Assembly: GCA_049890295.1 (NCBI GenBank)
Contig: JBMHBP010000012.1
Span: 1-64,000, forward strand
Reading direction: 5' to 3'
Source of the DNA: GCA-2862585 sp049890295
GTDB taxonomy: Bacteria; Bacteroidota; Bacteroidia; Flavobacteriales; UBA7312
DNA: 64,000 nt
The notes under the pieces are model-generated. The model made no database searches, was not told the DNA's origin, and was given only the letters and a program-made list of their open reading frames with translations. The position numbers were made by a program, and so were the translations under genes. Shown one piece after another: positions 33,076 to 41,707 of the stretch (position 1 is the stretch's first letter; every line of letters starts with the position of its first letter).

Positions 33076-33936
33076 TTGAGGCAGTTATTATTCATATCGA
33101 TACTTTTTTTAATGGCATGTGCTAAAGATCAGCCTATTTTAGTAGGTGATAATGTAGCACCACCTGATCAAACTATTGATAGGGTTGTCAAAGAAAATTA
33201 CATCAATAAACTATACATCAGCTTACTAGGTAGAGAACCAAACTCAACTGAATTTGATGAAGCCAACACCCTTTTAGGTAGCGAAGTTTCTTTACAAAGC
33301 AGAGAACAAGTCATTGATATAATTCAAGGCAATGAGGAATATTATATTAATTTATATAGAGTTTTCAGACAAGACTACCTCAACGGAGTAGACACCACTC
33401 AAATCAGAGATGATTATATAATCCTATTCGAAAACTTATTGGAAAATGAAAGTAACCCTTTTGTTATTGAAGAGTTTGAAAAAATATTGGACAGACTATA
33501 TCTTTTGAGTCGTTCGGCAGATGATCTTATTTCCGGTCAAGCCAACGTAGTAGAAATTCATCAGCGATGCGTCAACAATGAACTCTATGATGAAATAAAC
33601 ATGGGAAGCTTTAATTATGTGGTTTCCATCTTTCAAAACTTTTTACACCGCTATCCGACCCAATCTGAACTAGAAAACGGTATCATAATGGTAGATGGCG
33701 AACAAAGTATTTGTTTTGAGCAAAATGGCGATAGTAAAAATAACTTTAACGCCTTATTTTTCGAATACGACGGCTACTACGAAGGGCAGATAGTTAGTGT
33801 TTACAACAAACTTTTGTTCAGAGACCCCAATACCATAGAAATAAGTGAGCTAATTCAATTGTTCAAAGCAGACAAAGACTATCAAAAACTCCAAAAAAGA
33901 ATACTAACTACCGATGAATTTTTAGGCATAGAATGA
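33076..33936 (+). CDS. Lipoprotein with repeated LGR-x-P units
   Basis: 286 residues, starting at TTG. The frame gives RQLLFISILFLMACAKDQ, a signal peptide with lipobox LMAC; the next ATG would lose it. The mature part is helical and carries three similar units: YISLLGREPNSTEFDEA near 48, FQNFLHRYPTQSELENG near 190, and YNKLLFRDPNTIEISEL near 236. These resemble the repeating helices of DUF4214 or DUF1549-type proteins, which pair with DUF1501 proteins in other phyla. First gene of a five-gene operon, 5 bp after the dipeptidase gene. Function unknown. Confidence 0.7.
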   Translation: MRQLLFISILFLMACAKDQPILVGDNVAPPDQTIDRVVKENYINKLYISLLGREPNSTEFDEANTLLGSEVSLQSREQVIDIIQGNEEYYINLYRVFRQDYLNGVDTTQIRDDYIILFENLLENESNPFVIEEFEKILDRLYLLSRSADDLISGQANVVEIHQRCVNNELYDEINMGSFNYVVSIFQNFLHRYPTQSELENGIIMVDGEQSICFEQNGDSKNNFNALFFEYDGYYEGQIVSVYNKLLFRDPNTIEISELIQLFKADKDYQKLQKRILTTDEFLGIE

Positions 33937-34427
33937 AAACCTCTGTTTACATATTTTTGACCCTAACTCTACTTGTTTTTTCTTCTTGTTCAAACGACGA
34001 CCCCTACTTTCTATTTGAGGTTGACAAAGTAGAGGTTGAGCAAACCAATGCCGACAAAAATCGCTTAAAAACAGACATTGAGTTTGTTTCTATTGCCTTC
34101 AATGATTTATATGGCACCAATATTCCTCAAAACCAATTAGAAGAAATCATCACCTCATATAAATCGTTCGGCGACAAATCTTTAGTCATTGAATTAATTA
34201 TCAAGAAGTTCATTCTAGACGAAGGAAGTGCTATTCCAAATTTACTTCGTATCTCTAGAGAAAGTGTAGAGCTATTTGTGGTAGAGGCCTACGAAAAACT
34301 ATATAACAGAACGCCAAATGCCTTTGAAAAGTGGCACATGACAGAGTTAATTATGAACAACAGCAGTGTGGATGCAGAAATGGTATATTTCTCAATGATG
34401 ACTGCCAACGAATACAGATACTACTAA
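33933..34427 (+). CDS. Second lipoprotein with LGR-like units
   Basis: 164 residues. Signal peptide and lipobox: TLTLLVFSSCSNDDPY, with the Cys near residue 19. Two helical units, FNDLYGTNIPQNQLEE near 55 and YEKLYNRTPNAFEKWH near 129, echo those of the gene before it (Y-x-x-L-Y then R/N-x-P-x-x-x-E). It overlaps the upstream gene by 4 nt (ATGA) and precedes the Tat protein by 1 bp. The two lipoproteins probably form a pair. Function unknown. Confidence 0.68.
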   Translation: MKTSVYIFLTLTLLVFSSCSNDDPYFLFEVDKVEVEQTNADKNRLKTDIEFVSIAFNDLYGTNIPQNQLEEIITSYKSFGDKSLVIELIIKKFILDEGSAIPNLLRISRESVELFVVEAYEKLYNRTPNAFEKWHMTELIMNNSSVDAEMVYFSMMTANEYRYY

Positions 34428-34428
34428 T

Positions 34429-35733
34429 ATGAAAAGACGTTCATTCATAAAAAAGACGGCCCTAACGGCAGCAGCTAGTTTTGCTGTTCCATATATTTTA
34501 CCATCTGGACGCTTATTTGCTGCCACTGGTGCTCGAAAAGCCAATCATGTAGTTTTATGTCTCTTTGCGGGTGGAGTAAGGAGTTTAGAGTCTCATAAAT
34601 TTTCCAATGGTAACTTCGGAAATATGATGCCCTACACTTTTACTGGTGGCGTAGAAAATCTAGCAGGCGTTGATATAGGTAGTGCTTTAGGATTACCCTC
34701 CGGACAAAGCTTACAAGAACAGGGAACATTGTTTTCTAATATGAAAATGAAAAACGGCCCAACTGGTCATTATAATGGACACGCTACTTTAATGACTGGC
34801 GTTTATACCGATACTAACCTCAACATCAATGCCAATCCACAATACCCAACGGTATTTGAGTTATACAGAAAACACAACTCACCTTCTATGAGTGCCTTAA
34901 ACGCTTGGTGGGTATCCAACTCCTTAGGACCCTATCCTCAACTTAATTATAGTACAGATCCTAGCTATGGTGCTAAATATGGGGCAAATCACATTCAACC
35001 GATGAGTTTCATTTACTCAGGATATGAATCGATTTATACAACTGGCAATTCGCTGCTCAACAGTCAATCAGAATCTATCAGCACCTTAAAAGGGTTTTGT
35101 GACAACAACTTCAACAGAGACTTTGCAAATAACAGTGGGGTTGTGAATACTGCCCAGGACAAGGCTCTTTTAGAAGCCTTTATCCAAAATAACTTTAACA
35201 AAGCAATAACAGGTCAGTTGAACGATCCTTGGGGCCTAGGACCAGATATTTATAATGGCGATATGTACACCATGTACTTCGCTGAAGAAATCATCAAAGA
35301 GTTTCAGCCAGAACTATTGGTAGTGAATATGCAAAATGTCGATGCTGCACATGATGATACTACCGATTATTTAAATAATCTAAAACGAGCCGATTATGCC
35401 CTAGCCCATTTATGGCAAACCATACAAAACACGCCTGGTATGGAGAATACTATTTTAATAGCTGCCCCTGAGCACGGCCGAAACCTTGAAACCAACGGCG
35501 TGGTAGACAGCTTTGGTAGAGAAGGCACTGACCATACTGGCGACGACATGAGTAGAGAGGTCTTTTGTATGATGTTAGGCCATCAAACCGATGCTTTTGT
35601 CAACAGTGGTTTATCAGTGAACGCTGATTGCGAAACCATCGACATTGTTCCCACCATAGCCAATATTTTGGGCTTTGACAACGACATACCTGGACAACTC
35701 AGTGGGCGATCACTCAATGAAGCATTTAGTTAA
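34429..35733 (+). CDS. Tat-exported alkaline-phosphatase-superfamily-like protein (DUF1501-like)
   Basis: 434 residues. A twin-arginine signal opens the protein (KRRSFIKKTALTAAASFAVP), so it is folded before export. The AlkP-like core shows VVLCLFAGGVRSLESHKF near 43-60, GHYNGHATLMTGVYTD near 112-127, LLVVNMQNVDAAHDD near 300 and IAAPEHGRN then DHTGDD near 343-370, placed as the metal ligands of this superfamily. The last part (IDIVPTIANILGFDNDIPGQL) is sulfatase-like. Hydrolase activity is possible but the substrate is unknown. It sits between LGR-repeat lipoproteins and a cytochrome-like lipoprotein, an arrangement recalling planctomycete DUF1501/DUF1549 pairs. Confidence 0.72.
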   Translation: MKRRSFIKKTALTAAASFAVPYILPSGRLFAATGARKANHVVLCLFAGGVRSLESHKFSNGNFGNMMPYTFTGGVENLAGVDIGSALGLPSGQSLQEQGTLFSNMKMKNGPTGHYNGHATLMTGVYTDTNLNINANPQYPTVFELYRKHNSPSMSALNAWWVSNSLGPYPQLNYSTDPSYGAKYGANHIQPMSFIYSGYESIYTTGNSLLNSQSESISTLKGFCDNNFNRDFANNSGVVNTAQDKALLEAFIQNNFNKAITGQLNDPWGLGPDIYNGDMYTMYFAEEIIKEFQPELLVVNMQNVDAAHDDTTDYLNNLKRADYALAHLWQTIQNTPGMENTILIAAPEHGRNLETNGVVDSFGREGTDHTGDDMSREVFCMMLGHQTDAFVNSGLSVNADCETIDIVPTIANILGFDNDIPGQLSGRSLNEAFS

Positions 35734-36668
35734 TGATGAAAAGAATTCATAGTATATACTTTATTTTGACTCTAGTATCAGGCGTGCTATTATGGAGTTG
35801 TGGAGAAGATATTCCAGAACCCTATAACCCCTATAGTGAAATCATTTATCCCATAGAAAGTAATCCTGTGGATAATTCTAGCCCAAACTCACTAAGTCGC
35901 ACCCACAATGAAGTCTTTGAGCCTAAATGTAATGTGTTAGGCTGCCATGATGGTAGTTTCGAACCCGATTTTAGAACACCTATCAGCAGCTACTCTACAT
36001 TAGTGTACCATTCTATAAAGAAGAATAATGCCGATGAAGAGTTTGAGTACAGAGTCATTCCTTACGACACTGCCAACTCAGTACTGTGGGAACGTATTAC
36101 TAACTGTTGCTTTGTGAACGAAAACGATCGAATGCCACAAGATAATATCGGTATTTCAATGCCTCAAGAGTCTATCGATCAAATCGGCAATTGGATAATG
36201 GCCGGTGCACCTGACTTGTTCGGAAATGTAGCTGAAGAGCCCAATACACTGCCAAACATAATGTATGCATCGTTTTTTGATGTGGATTACGATACCAATT
36301 ACACTAGTAACAGAGTAGATGATGAATGGTATACTCCCTTTATTTTACCCCAAAATACTGATATAAATGTAGTGGTAACAGTCGAAGATGACAATGTGCA
36401 TAATTTGAATTTATTGTACAATACTTTGAAAATATCCACAGACATTAATGATTTTTCTAACGCCCAAGAATTTGTAGCCAACTGTTTAGACAACGAAGAA
36501 TTTGATTATCCTTTTCTGTTGACGCTCAATACTTCTGACTTTAATACCGATCAACAATATTTTGTTCGCTATTATACCAAAGATAGTCCTAATGGACAAT
36601 TGGCAGAATACCCTGAAACAGAAGACGAAAGTTATTATAAATCTATATGGTCATTTATTCTAGAGTAA
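35733..36668 (+). CDS. Cytochrome-c-like lipoprotein with a CX4CH motif
   Basis: 311 residues. A signal peptide with lipobox-like LLWSC is near residues 19-23. Residues 60-165 follow a planctomycete-type cytochrome c pattern: EPKCNVLGCHDGSFEPDF, then NSVLWERITNCCFVNENDRMP and a final IDQIGNWIMAGAPD. The heme-binding motif has four residues between the cysteines (C-NVLG-CH) instead of two. The C-terminal 140 residues form an unassigned beta-rich domain. It overlaps the Tat protein gene in TAATG and the next gene by 22 nt. Heme attachment is not certain. Confidence 0.68.
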   Translation: MMKRIHSIYFILTLVSGVLLWSCGEDIPEPYNPYSEIIYPIESNPVDNSSPNSLSRTHNEVFEPKCNVLGCHDGSFEPDFRTPISSYSTLVYHSIKKNNADEEFEYRVIPYDTANSVLWERITNCCFVNENDRMPQDNIGISMPQESIDQIGNWIMAGAPDLFGNVAEEPNTLPNIMYASFFDVDYDTNYTSNRVDDEWYTPFILPQNTDINVVVTVEDDNVHNLNLLYNTLKISTDINDFSNAQEFVANCLDNEEFDYPFLLTLNTSDFNTDQQYFVRYYTKDSPNGQLAEYPETEDESYYKSIWSFILE

Positions 36669-37105
36669 CATACGGTCTAATTTGCATAATACTATGGCTA
36701 CTTGTGAGTGCTTGTGGTTCTGACGATGATATTATTTTATCAAATGTTCCTAACTTAAGTTTTAACTCACTTAGTCCAACCTCAGTTCAAGAGTTTGATG
36801 GGCCAATTACCTTTACAGTAGATTATGAAGACGGAGATGGGGATTTAGGCGAAAATGATCCTAACGTCAAGAACTTATACTTAAAAGACAATAGAAACGG
36901 TATTATATATGAATATCGCCTGCAGCAATTAGCCCCCGAAGATTCAAACATTCCAATCACTGGCAGCTTTGATATTGTCTTGAACAACACTGCTATTACA
37001 AACGGCAGTAGTGAACAAAGTGCCACCTTTGATATTTACGTGGTCGATAGAGAAGGTAACCGAAGCAATACTATTACATCAGATCCACTAAATATTTATC
37101 AATAA
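36647..37105 (+). CDS. Small lipoprotein with a DGDGDLG acidic motif
   Basis: 152 residues. Lipobox VSAC (LWLLVSACGSDDD) is near residues 19-22. The mature part holds VDYEDGDGDLGENDPN near 54-69, an Asp-rich stretch often seen in Bacteroidota lipoproteins, and a single Ig-like beta domain (ATFDIYVVDREGNRSNTI). Calcium binding is plausible. It is the last gene of the operon and its start overlaps the cytochrome-like gene by 22 nt. Confidence 0.68.
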   Translation: MVIYSRVTYGLICIILWLLVSACGSDDDIILSNVPNLSFNSLSPTSVQEFDGPITFTVDYEDGDGDLGENDPNVKNLYLKDNRNGIIYEYRLQQLAPEDSNIPITGSFDIVLNNTAITNGSSEQSATFDIYVVDREGNRSNTITSDPLNIYQ

Positions 37106-37116
37106 CACTTTAAATC

Positions 37117-37617
37117 ATGACAACCTACTTTAAGGAAGAACAATATTTTAGACAGCCATGGCTGTGGTTAGTCATATTATTTTTTCCTGCCTTTTCACTA
37201 TATGGAATATACGAACAAGTCATGCTAGGTAACCCAATTGGTGACCAACCGTTAAGCGATGAAGGAGTAATCAGTTTTTCATTATTAGTAGGTTTAGGTT
37301 TGCCTGTGTTATTTTGGTTTATGAAGCTAAAATTGAGAGTGACCGAGCAAGGATTACATTATCAATTCTTTCCTGTTCACTTCAAAGAGCGACTGATTCC
37401 TTTTGAAGATATCAGTCACTACAAGGCCAGAACCTATTCGCCGCTCAAGGAGTTTGGCGGTTGGGGCATTCGCTTTGGTTTTGAGAGTAAAGCCTACAAT
37501 GTAAAAGGAGATAAGGGCTTGCAATTGGAATTAACTAATGGACGAAAGGTGTTGTTTGGCAGTCAAGATCATAAGGCTTTAGAAAAAGCTATGAAGAAAG
37601 CCCAAAAAGCTAGTTAA
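37117..37617 (+). CDS. Membrane protein with PH-like domain, unknown function
   Basis: 166 residues. Two membrane segments near 15-34 and 50-70 are followed by a cytoplasmic PH-like domain: LRVTEQGLHYQFFP, LIPFEDISHYKARTY, FGGWGIRFGFESKAYNV, and GLQLELTNGRKVLFGSQ. This is the pattern of small Bacteroidota membrane proteins with a bacterial PH domain. Role unknown. Its end overlaps the convergent DCC-family gene by 8 nt. Confidence 0.65.
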   Translation: MTTYFKEEQYFRQPWLWLVILFFPAFSLYGIYEQVMLGNPIGDQPLSDEGVISFSLLVGLGLPVLFWFMKLKLRVTEQGLHYQFFPVHFKERLIPFEDISHYKARTYSPLKEFGGWGIRFGFESKAYNVKGDKGLQLELTNGRKVLFGSQDHKALEKAMKKAQKAS

Positions 37618-37978
37618 GGTTACAATCTTCCTCCTTACAGTGTAATGGAATAATTTGACGCTTTACAGCTAGTTCGTTATAGCACCAATGCCCTATCCTA
37701 CTCACTTTTAGCACAAAGAAAAGAGGCACAAGCCACCACAATAATGGCAAGCGCAGTAGTATTTGCCAAATACTATCAAAACCATAAAAAACAATTGAAT
37801 GCCGATTGACAGAAGCTATGACTTTCAAAGCCTGTTCCTTACGAACTAGATTACCTTGGTAAAGACGAATATCAGCTTGTTCAATCTTATGAAAAATATC
37901 CAATCGTTTTAGTAAGCCACCAAAACGTACACAGATGGGACACCACGAATCTATATAAATAAATAACAAACTCACCAT
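37610..37978 (-). CDS. DCC-family (DUF393) thioredoxin-like protein
   Basis: 122 residues. The thioredoxin-like start reads LLFIYIDSWCPICVRFGGLL, a variant of the DxxCxxC motif of the DCC family with DSWCPIC in place of DCCxxC. FYGFDSIWQILLRLP near 67-81 is the typical middle, and a hydrophobic stretch WLVPLFFVLKV follows. Two further cysteines close the protein (HCKEEDC). Probably a thiol-disulfide exchange protein; partner unknown. Confidence 0.72.
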   Translation of the reverse strand: MVSLLFIYIDSWCPICVRFGGLLKRLDIFHKIEQADIRLYQGNLVRKEQALKVIASVNRHSIVFYGFDSIWQILLRLPLLWWLVPLFFVLKVSRIGHWCYNELAVKRQIIPLHCKEEDCNLN

Positions 37979-38133
37979 GCAAAATTAGTGAAAAAAAGTA
38001 CTAAAAGTATTTTAGCCAACATAGTATAAAAGACATATTATCGCAGCCATTTTACAATAATCCACAAGATTGTTTTAGATCATATAGGCTGAAGTAAAAG
38101 CCATCTAGCAAAAATTTCAACATACACATCAAA

Positions 38134-38802
38134 CTACTTTGCCCTGACTCCAGCTACAAATTCTTTGAGGTAAAAAGGCTCATAATAGGCTAAGTCTTCA
38201 AAATCTTTTTTTGAAAATTTTTGAAAGGCTAGTTCTAGCATCCCCCTAGCTGAAGGATAAATACCCAATTCAAAATAAGCGTTGGAGTGTGTAAGGACTT
38301 GTTGGCATTTGTCAGCACCATCGCCAAAGAAAAGAAGTGGATATTTTTCTAATTCTTCAGCAAAGCTATCTTGGTCTATAACTTTTGCTGTAATGGGATT
38401 TTGTATGCTTCCAAATAAGGCACAATAGACTTCCATACGTCGTGCATCTATCATAGGACACATTATTTTCATTGGATGTTTGTCTATCATCAGTTGTGCC
38501 ATGGCCTCAAGGGTTGATACCGAGATAAGTGGAATTTCTAGAGCATAGCATAATCCTTTGGCTGTAGAAAGGCCTATTCTCAAACCTGTATAAGATCCTG
38601 GCCCTGAACTGAAAGCTATAGCATCTAAATCCTGTTGACTTAAACCATTTTGTGTTAAAACCTCTTGAATAAAAAGGGTTAGCTGCTCTGAATGGGAATA
38701 GCGTTCAGAGACTTCTTCATGACATCCTATCAATTGACCATTTTTGGACAATGCTACTGAACAGCTTTTGGTAGCCGTTTCTATGTTAAGGATATAACTC
38801 AT
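38134..38802 (-). CDS. tsaB: tRNA threonylcarbamoyladenosine biosynthesis protein TsaB
   Basis: 222 residues. The ASKHA-type start ILNIETATKSCSVAL and the family box FSSGPGSYTGLRIGLSTAKGL near 64-84 are diagnostic. TsaB works with TsaD and TsaE to make t6A at position 37 of ANN-decoding tRNAs. Its start overlaps the end of the HlyD gene by 4 nt (ATGA). It is the last gene of a long leftward string. The 155-bp gap beyond it shows no clear terminator. Confidence 0.92.
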   Translation of the reverse strand: MSYILNIETATKSCSVALSKNGQLIGCHEEVSERYSHSEQLTLFIQEVLTQNGLSQQDLDAIAFSSGPGSYTGLRIGLSTAKGLCYALEIPLISVSTLEAMAQLMIDKHPMKIMCPMIDARRMEVYCALFGSIQNPITAKVIDQDSFAEELEKYPLLFFGDGADKCQQVLTHSNAYFELGIYPSARGMLELAFQKFSKKDFEDLAYYEPFYLKEFVAGVRAK

Positions 38803-40076
38803 TGAACAGAAATGGAGAAAGTGCTTTTTCTATCTTGGTCAGATTGGTTGGTTTTTAATACTTTACTATCGTCTTCTAGCAAACGAGAAACAGCACTATA
38901 AGGGCCAGAAATAACTTCTTGATTTTCTTCTAAACCACTTTTGATTTGTATGTACTCATCGTCTTGAATACCTGTTGTTACTTGATATAAATTGGCTTGA
39001 GCATTTTCGTATGCAAATACGCATTCTATTTTTTCATCGTTTTCAGAGGTGTCTTTTCGGGTAGTTACGGCTTGAATAGGTAAGGACAGTACACCATAAG
39101 CTCTTTGAGTCTGGATTTCTACAGTAGCTGTCATACCTGGTCTAAAAGATACTTCATCAATAATCCTAACTTTAACTTCAAAGTTGGTTACCTGATCGGC
39201 ACTGACCCCCATGACGTTGGCGGAGTTGGCAATTTCAGACACCAAACCCTTAAACTCTTCCCCCAGAAAAGCATCAACTTCTATATGGGCTGTATCGTTT
39301 AAATTGACATTATTTATATCGTTTTCGTTAACCTCAACAGCTACCTCCATAAGCTTCAAATTAGCTAAACGTAATAACTCTGTGCCGGCCATCTGAGCTG
39401 TACCAACAACACGCTCTCCTAATTCTACATTTAATCTTGAAATAGTGCCTCCAATAGGAGCATGTATATTCGTCTTATTTAAGTTCTCTTTAGCTTCACG
39501 TAAAGAGGCCTTGGCACTAGTTACCATAAATTCTCCATCTTCAACACTAAGTTGAGCAACTTTAAAAGATGCTTCTATCTTCTCATATTCTGATTTAGAA
39601 ATAGTTCCGTTATTAAATAAAATTTTATTCCTATTGTAATTGGATTGGCTTTCTTCTAATTGTGCCTTAGCCTTTTCTAATGAGGAGTTAGACGTGTTTA
39701 ATGCTGCCTGACTTCGTTCTAAAATTGATTGATAAGTATCTGGTTTTATTTTTAGTAACAGATCTCCTTTCTCTACCACATCACCTTCTTTAACATATAG
39801 GCTAACTATCTCACCAGAAACATCGGGCGAAATTTTAACCTCCGTTTCTGGTTGTATTTTTCCGCTAGCGGAAACAGTTTCTATAATATCACGCTTTTCT
39901 ACTTGTTCAGTGTTCACGCTAATGGGTTTTTCGGCAGATATCCAGCCAACTTGCTGAGCTATAAATATGAATAAGGATATTATACCAACTACTAAACCTA
40001 ATAGTTTCATGAGTTTATGATTATTTCTTCTTCCAAAATAATATAAAACAGCTCCTGCGATTATAAATAGTATCAT
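38799..40076 (-). CDS. Periplasmic adaptor subunit of an efflux pump (HlyD/MacA family)
   Basis: 425 residues. An N-terminal membrane helix is near 28-47. A first lipoyl half follows (VSASGKIQPETEVKISPDVSG near 68-88), then an alpha-helical hairpin with coiled-coil character (100-200), a second lipoyl half (NIHAPIGGTISRLNVELGERV) and a beta-barrel. It links an inner membrane pump to TolC. The TolC gene is 3 bp upstream, but no pump gene (MacB or RND) is in the window. Confidence 0.88.
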   Translation of the reverse strand: MILFIIAGAVLYYFGRRNNHKLMKLLGLVVGIISLFIFIAQQVGWISAEKPISVNTEQVEKRDIIETVSASGKIQPETEVKISPDVSGEIVSLYVKEGDVVEKGDLLLKIKPDTYQSILERSQAALNTSNSSLEKAKAQLEESQSNYNRNKILFNNGTISKSEYEKIEASFKVAQLSVEDGEFMVTSAKASLREAKENLNKTNIHAPIGGTISRLNVELGERVVGTAQMAGTELLRLANLKLMEVAVEVNENDINNVNLNDTAHIEVDAFLGEEFKGLVSEIANSANVMGVSADQVTNFEVKVRIIDEVSFRPGMTATVEIQTQRAYGVLSLPIQAVTTRKDTSENDEKIECVFAYENAQANLYQVTTGIQDDEYIQIKSGLEENQEVISGPYSAVSRLLEDDSKVLKTNQSDQDRKSTFSISVQ

Positions 40077-40079
40077 TGT

Positions 40080-41444
40080 CTAAAATGTTAAAGGTTCGCC
40101 CATGTAAAAGTCAAGCATTTTAACTTTAAAAATATAATCATACTTTGCTTGTAACAAATCTGTTTCTGCTCTAAACAATACGTTTTTAGCATTGTTATAA
40201 TCGTAAGTTGTTATGAGCTGTAGATCATATTTTTCTTGGGTATATTGAAAGGATTCCTCGTGAAAATCGACAGTTTTTTTTGAGGCAATATATTTTTTAT
40301 GGCCAGCCAAAGCGTCATAATGTGCTTGTTCAACTGTTTTTCTAATACTGTTTTTGGCTTCCTGCAAACTATATTGTGACTGAAGTACGTTTATTTTTGC
40401 ATTAGCAATAGTTGTATTAGTCATCCAAGCATTAAACAGTGGAATAGATAAGCTCAAACTAATAGATTGGTTTAGGTTTTCGTTTAACTGATCATTGAAC
40501 GGGAAATCTTCATACATAGGAGTTGTTGGTGGGAGAGCTAATGAATCATAAACTAATCGTTTACTTGCTGACGAATAGGCTGTTCCCATACTGGCCGATA
40601 TACTCAATCGCGGACTTCTACCCCCTTGAGCTATGGCTAATGAACGCTCTGCACTTTTCATTTTAAACTCAGAACTTTTTAGTTGGGGTAAAGTTGCTAG
40701 AGCCTTGGAATATATCTTATCAATATTTTCTGACTTATGTTCTTCTGACGGCTCTACTTTCAAAGCTTGTATTTCAAAAGATTCCTCAGAGGATAGTTCT
40801 AGTAATTGTTTGAGATTTAGAAGTGCAATATCCCGCTGGTTTTCGGCATTTATAAGCTGTAACTCTTCTTGTGCTTTTTGTGCTTCTGTATTGAGTAATT
40901 CACCCCTTGGCAAACTTCCTACCTCTACCTTTTTACTGATTCGTTGAACTTGAAGTTCAGAAATATCAACTTTTTGTTGATTGACTAATACTAAATCTTG
41001 ATTGTAAAGTAATTGTAAATAGGCTGTAACAATATTGACTGAAATATCATTGGCTATTTTTACCGCATCGTATTTTGAGGCTAGATAATCAAAATTATTT
41101 TTTCTGATAGTATTTAAATTTTGAAATCCATTGAATAGGGTTACTGTTGAATTTATACCAAAATTATTATTACGAATTCTGTCAACGGTTATTTGGTTAG
41201 TTACTGGGTCTATATTTCTTCCAAAATTAGTATTATCAGAAAGGCTTCCGTTTAGATTTGGAAGTATATTCATTTTAGACTGAAACAATAATTGCTTAGA
41301 AACTTTAGAATTTAAATTGGCTTTTTTTATGGTCAGGTTATTATTCTGAGCGTAGTTTAAGCATTCTTCTAAAGTCCATATTTTTTGAGAAAATGCATGT
41401 AATGCAAACGTGCAAAAAAGGAATAAAAGAGTTTGCTTTCTCAT
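40080..41444 (-). CDS. TolC-family outer membrane efflux channel
   Basis: 454 residues. A signal peptide ends near FALHAFSQ (residue 19). WTLEECLNYAQNNNLTIKKA near 23-42 is the classic TolC-family opening, and the long helical repeats (30-230 and 245-440) include the mirrored segment EKYDLQLITTYDYNNAKNVL near 415-434. It forms the trimeric outer membrane tunnel for the adaptor encoded 3 bp downstream. It comes 22 bp after the cytochrome-oxidase-associated genes in the same direction. Confidence 0.88.
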   Translation of the reverse strand: MRKQTLLFLFCTFALHAFSQKIWTLEECLNYAQNNNLTIKKANLNSKVSKQLLFQSKMNILPNLNGSLSDNTNFGRNIDPVTNQITVDRIRNNNFGINSTVTLFNGFQNLNTIRKNNFDYLASKYDAVKIANDISVNIVTAYLQLLYNQDLVLVNQQKVDISELQVQRISKKVEVGSLPRGELLNTEAQKAQEELQLINAENQRDIALLNLKQLLELSSEESFEIQALKVEPSEEHKSENIDKIYSKALATLPQLKSSEFKMKSAERSLAIAQGGRSPRLSISASMGTAYSSASKRLVYDSLALPPTTPMYEDFPFNDQLNENLNQSISLSLSIPLFNAWMTNTTIANAKINVLQSQYSLQEAKNSIRKTVEQAHYDALAGHKKYIASKKTVDFHEESFQYTQEKYDLQLITTYDYNNAKNVLFRAETDLLQAKYDYIFKVKMLDFYMGEPLTF

Positions 41445-41466
41445 ACATCAACTATTTAGGGGCCGT

Positions 41467-41697
41467 TTATATCTTGGCTTTCAATCGCTTATTGTATCGT
41501 ACCCAAACAAAGGCTACAATACCAAGAGCTATATAAGGCATTGCCATAAGGTATAAAATGCCGTCGTTTAGACCAGCACCAATACTACTTCCTCCTTCAA
41601 TATTACTTTCAACAACTGATTTACACATCGCACATTGTGCTACAGTTTGAGTAACTGAAAATATAGTTAGGATAATAGAAATGAATACTGTTTTCAT
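41467..41697 (-). CDS. Small membrane protein with CxxC, oxidase-cluster associated
   Basis: 76 residues. A signal peptide ends near VTQTVAQ, followed at once by CAMCKSVVES, then one membrane helix (YLMAMPYIALGIVAFVWV) and a basic tail. The exported CxxC followed by an anchor is a pattern I associate with small proteins beside oxidase genes in Bacteroidota. A role in copper or thiol handling for oxidase assembly is plausible but not shown. Last of the oxidase string. Confidence 0.65.
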   Translation of the reverse strand: MKTVFISIILTIFSVTQTVAQCAMCKSVVESNIEGGSSIGAGLNDGILYLMAMPYIALGIVAFVWVRYNKRLKAKI

Positions 41698-41707
41698 ATA
41701 AAATCGA

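Noticed and set aside
37980..37987. Perfect -7 match (TAATTTTG, minus strand) before the DCC-family gene
   Set aside because: Only 1 bp separates it from the start codon, so transcription would begin inside the gene. Probably chance in AT-rich DNA.
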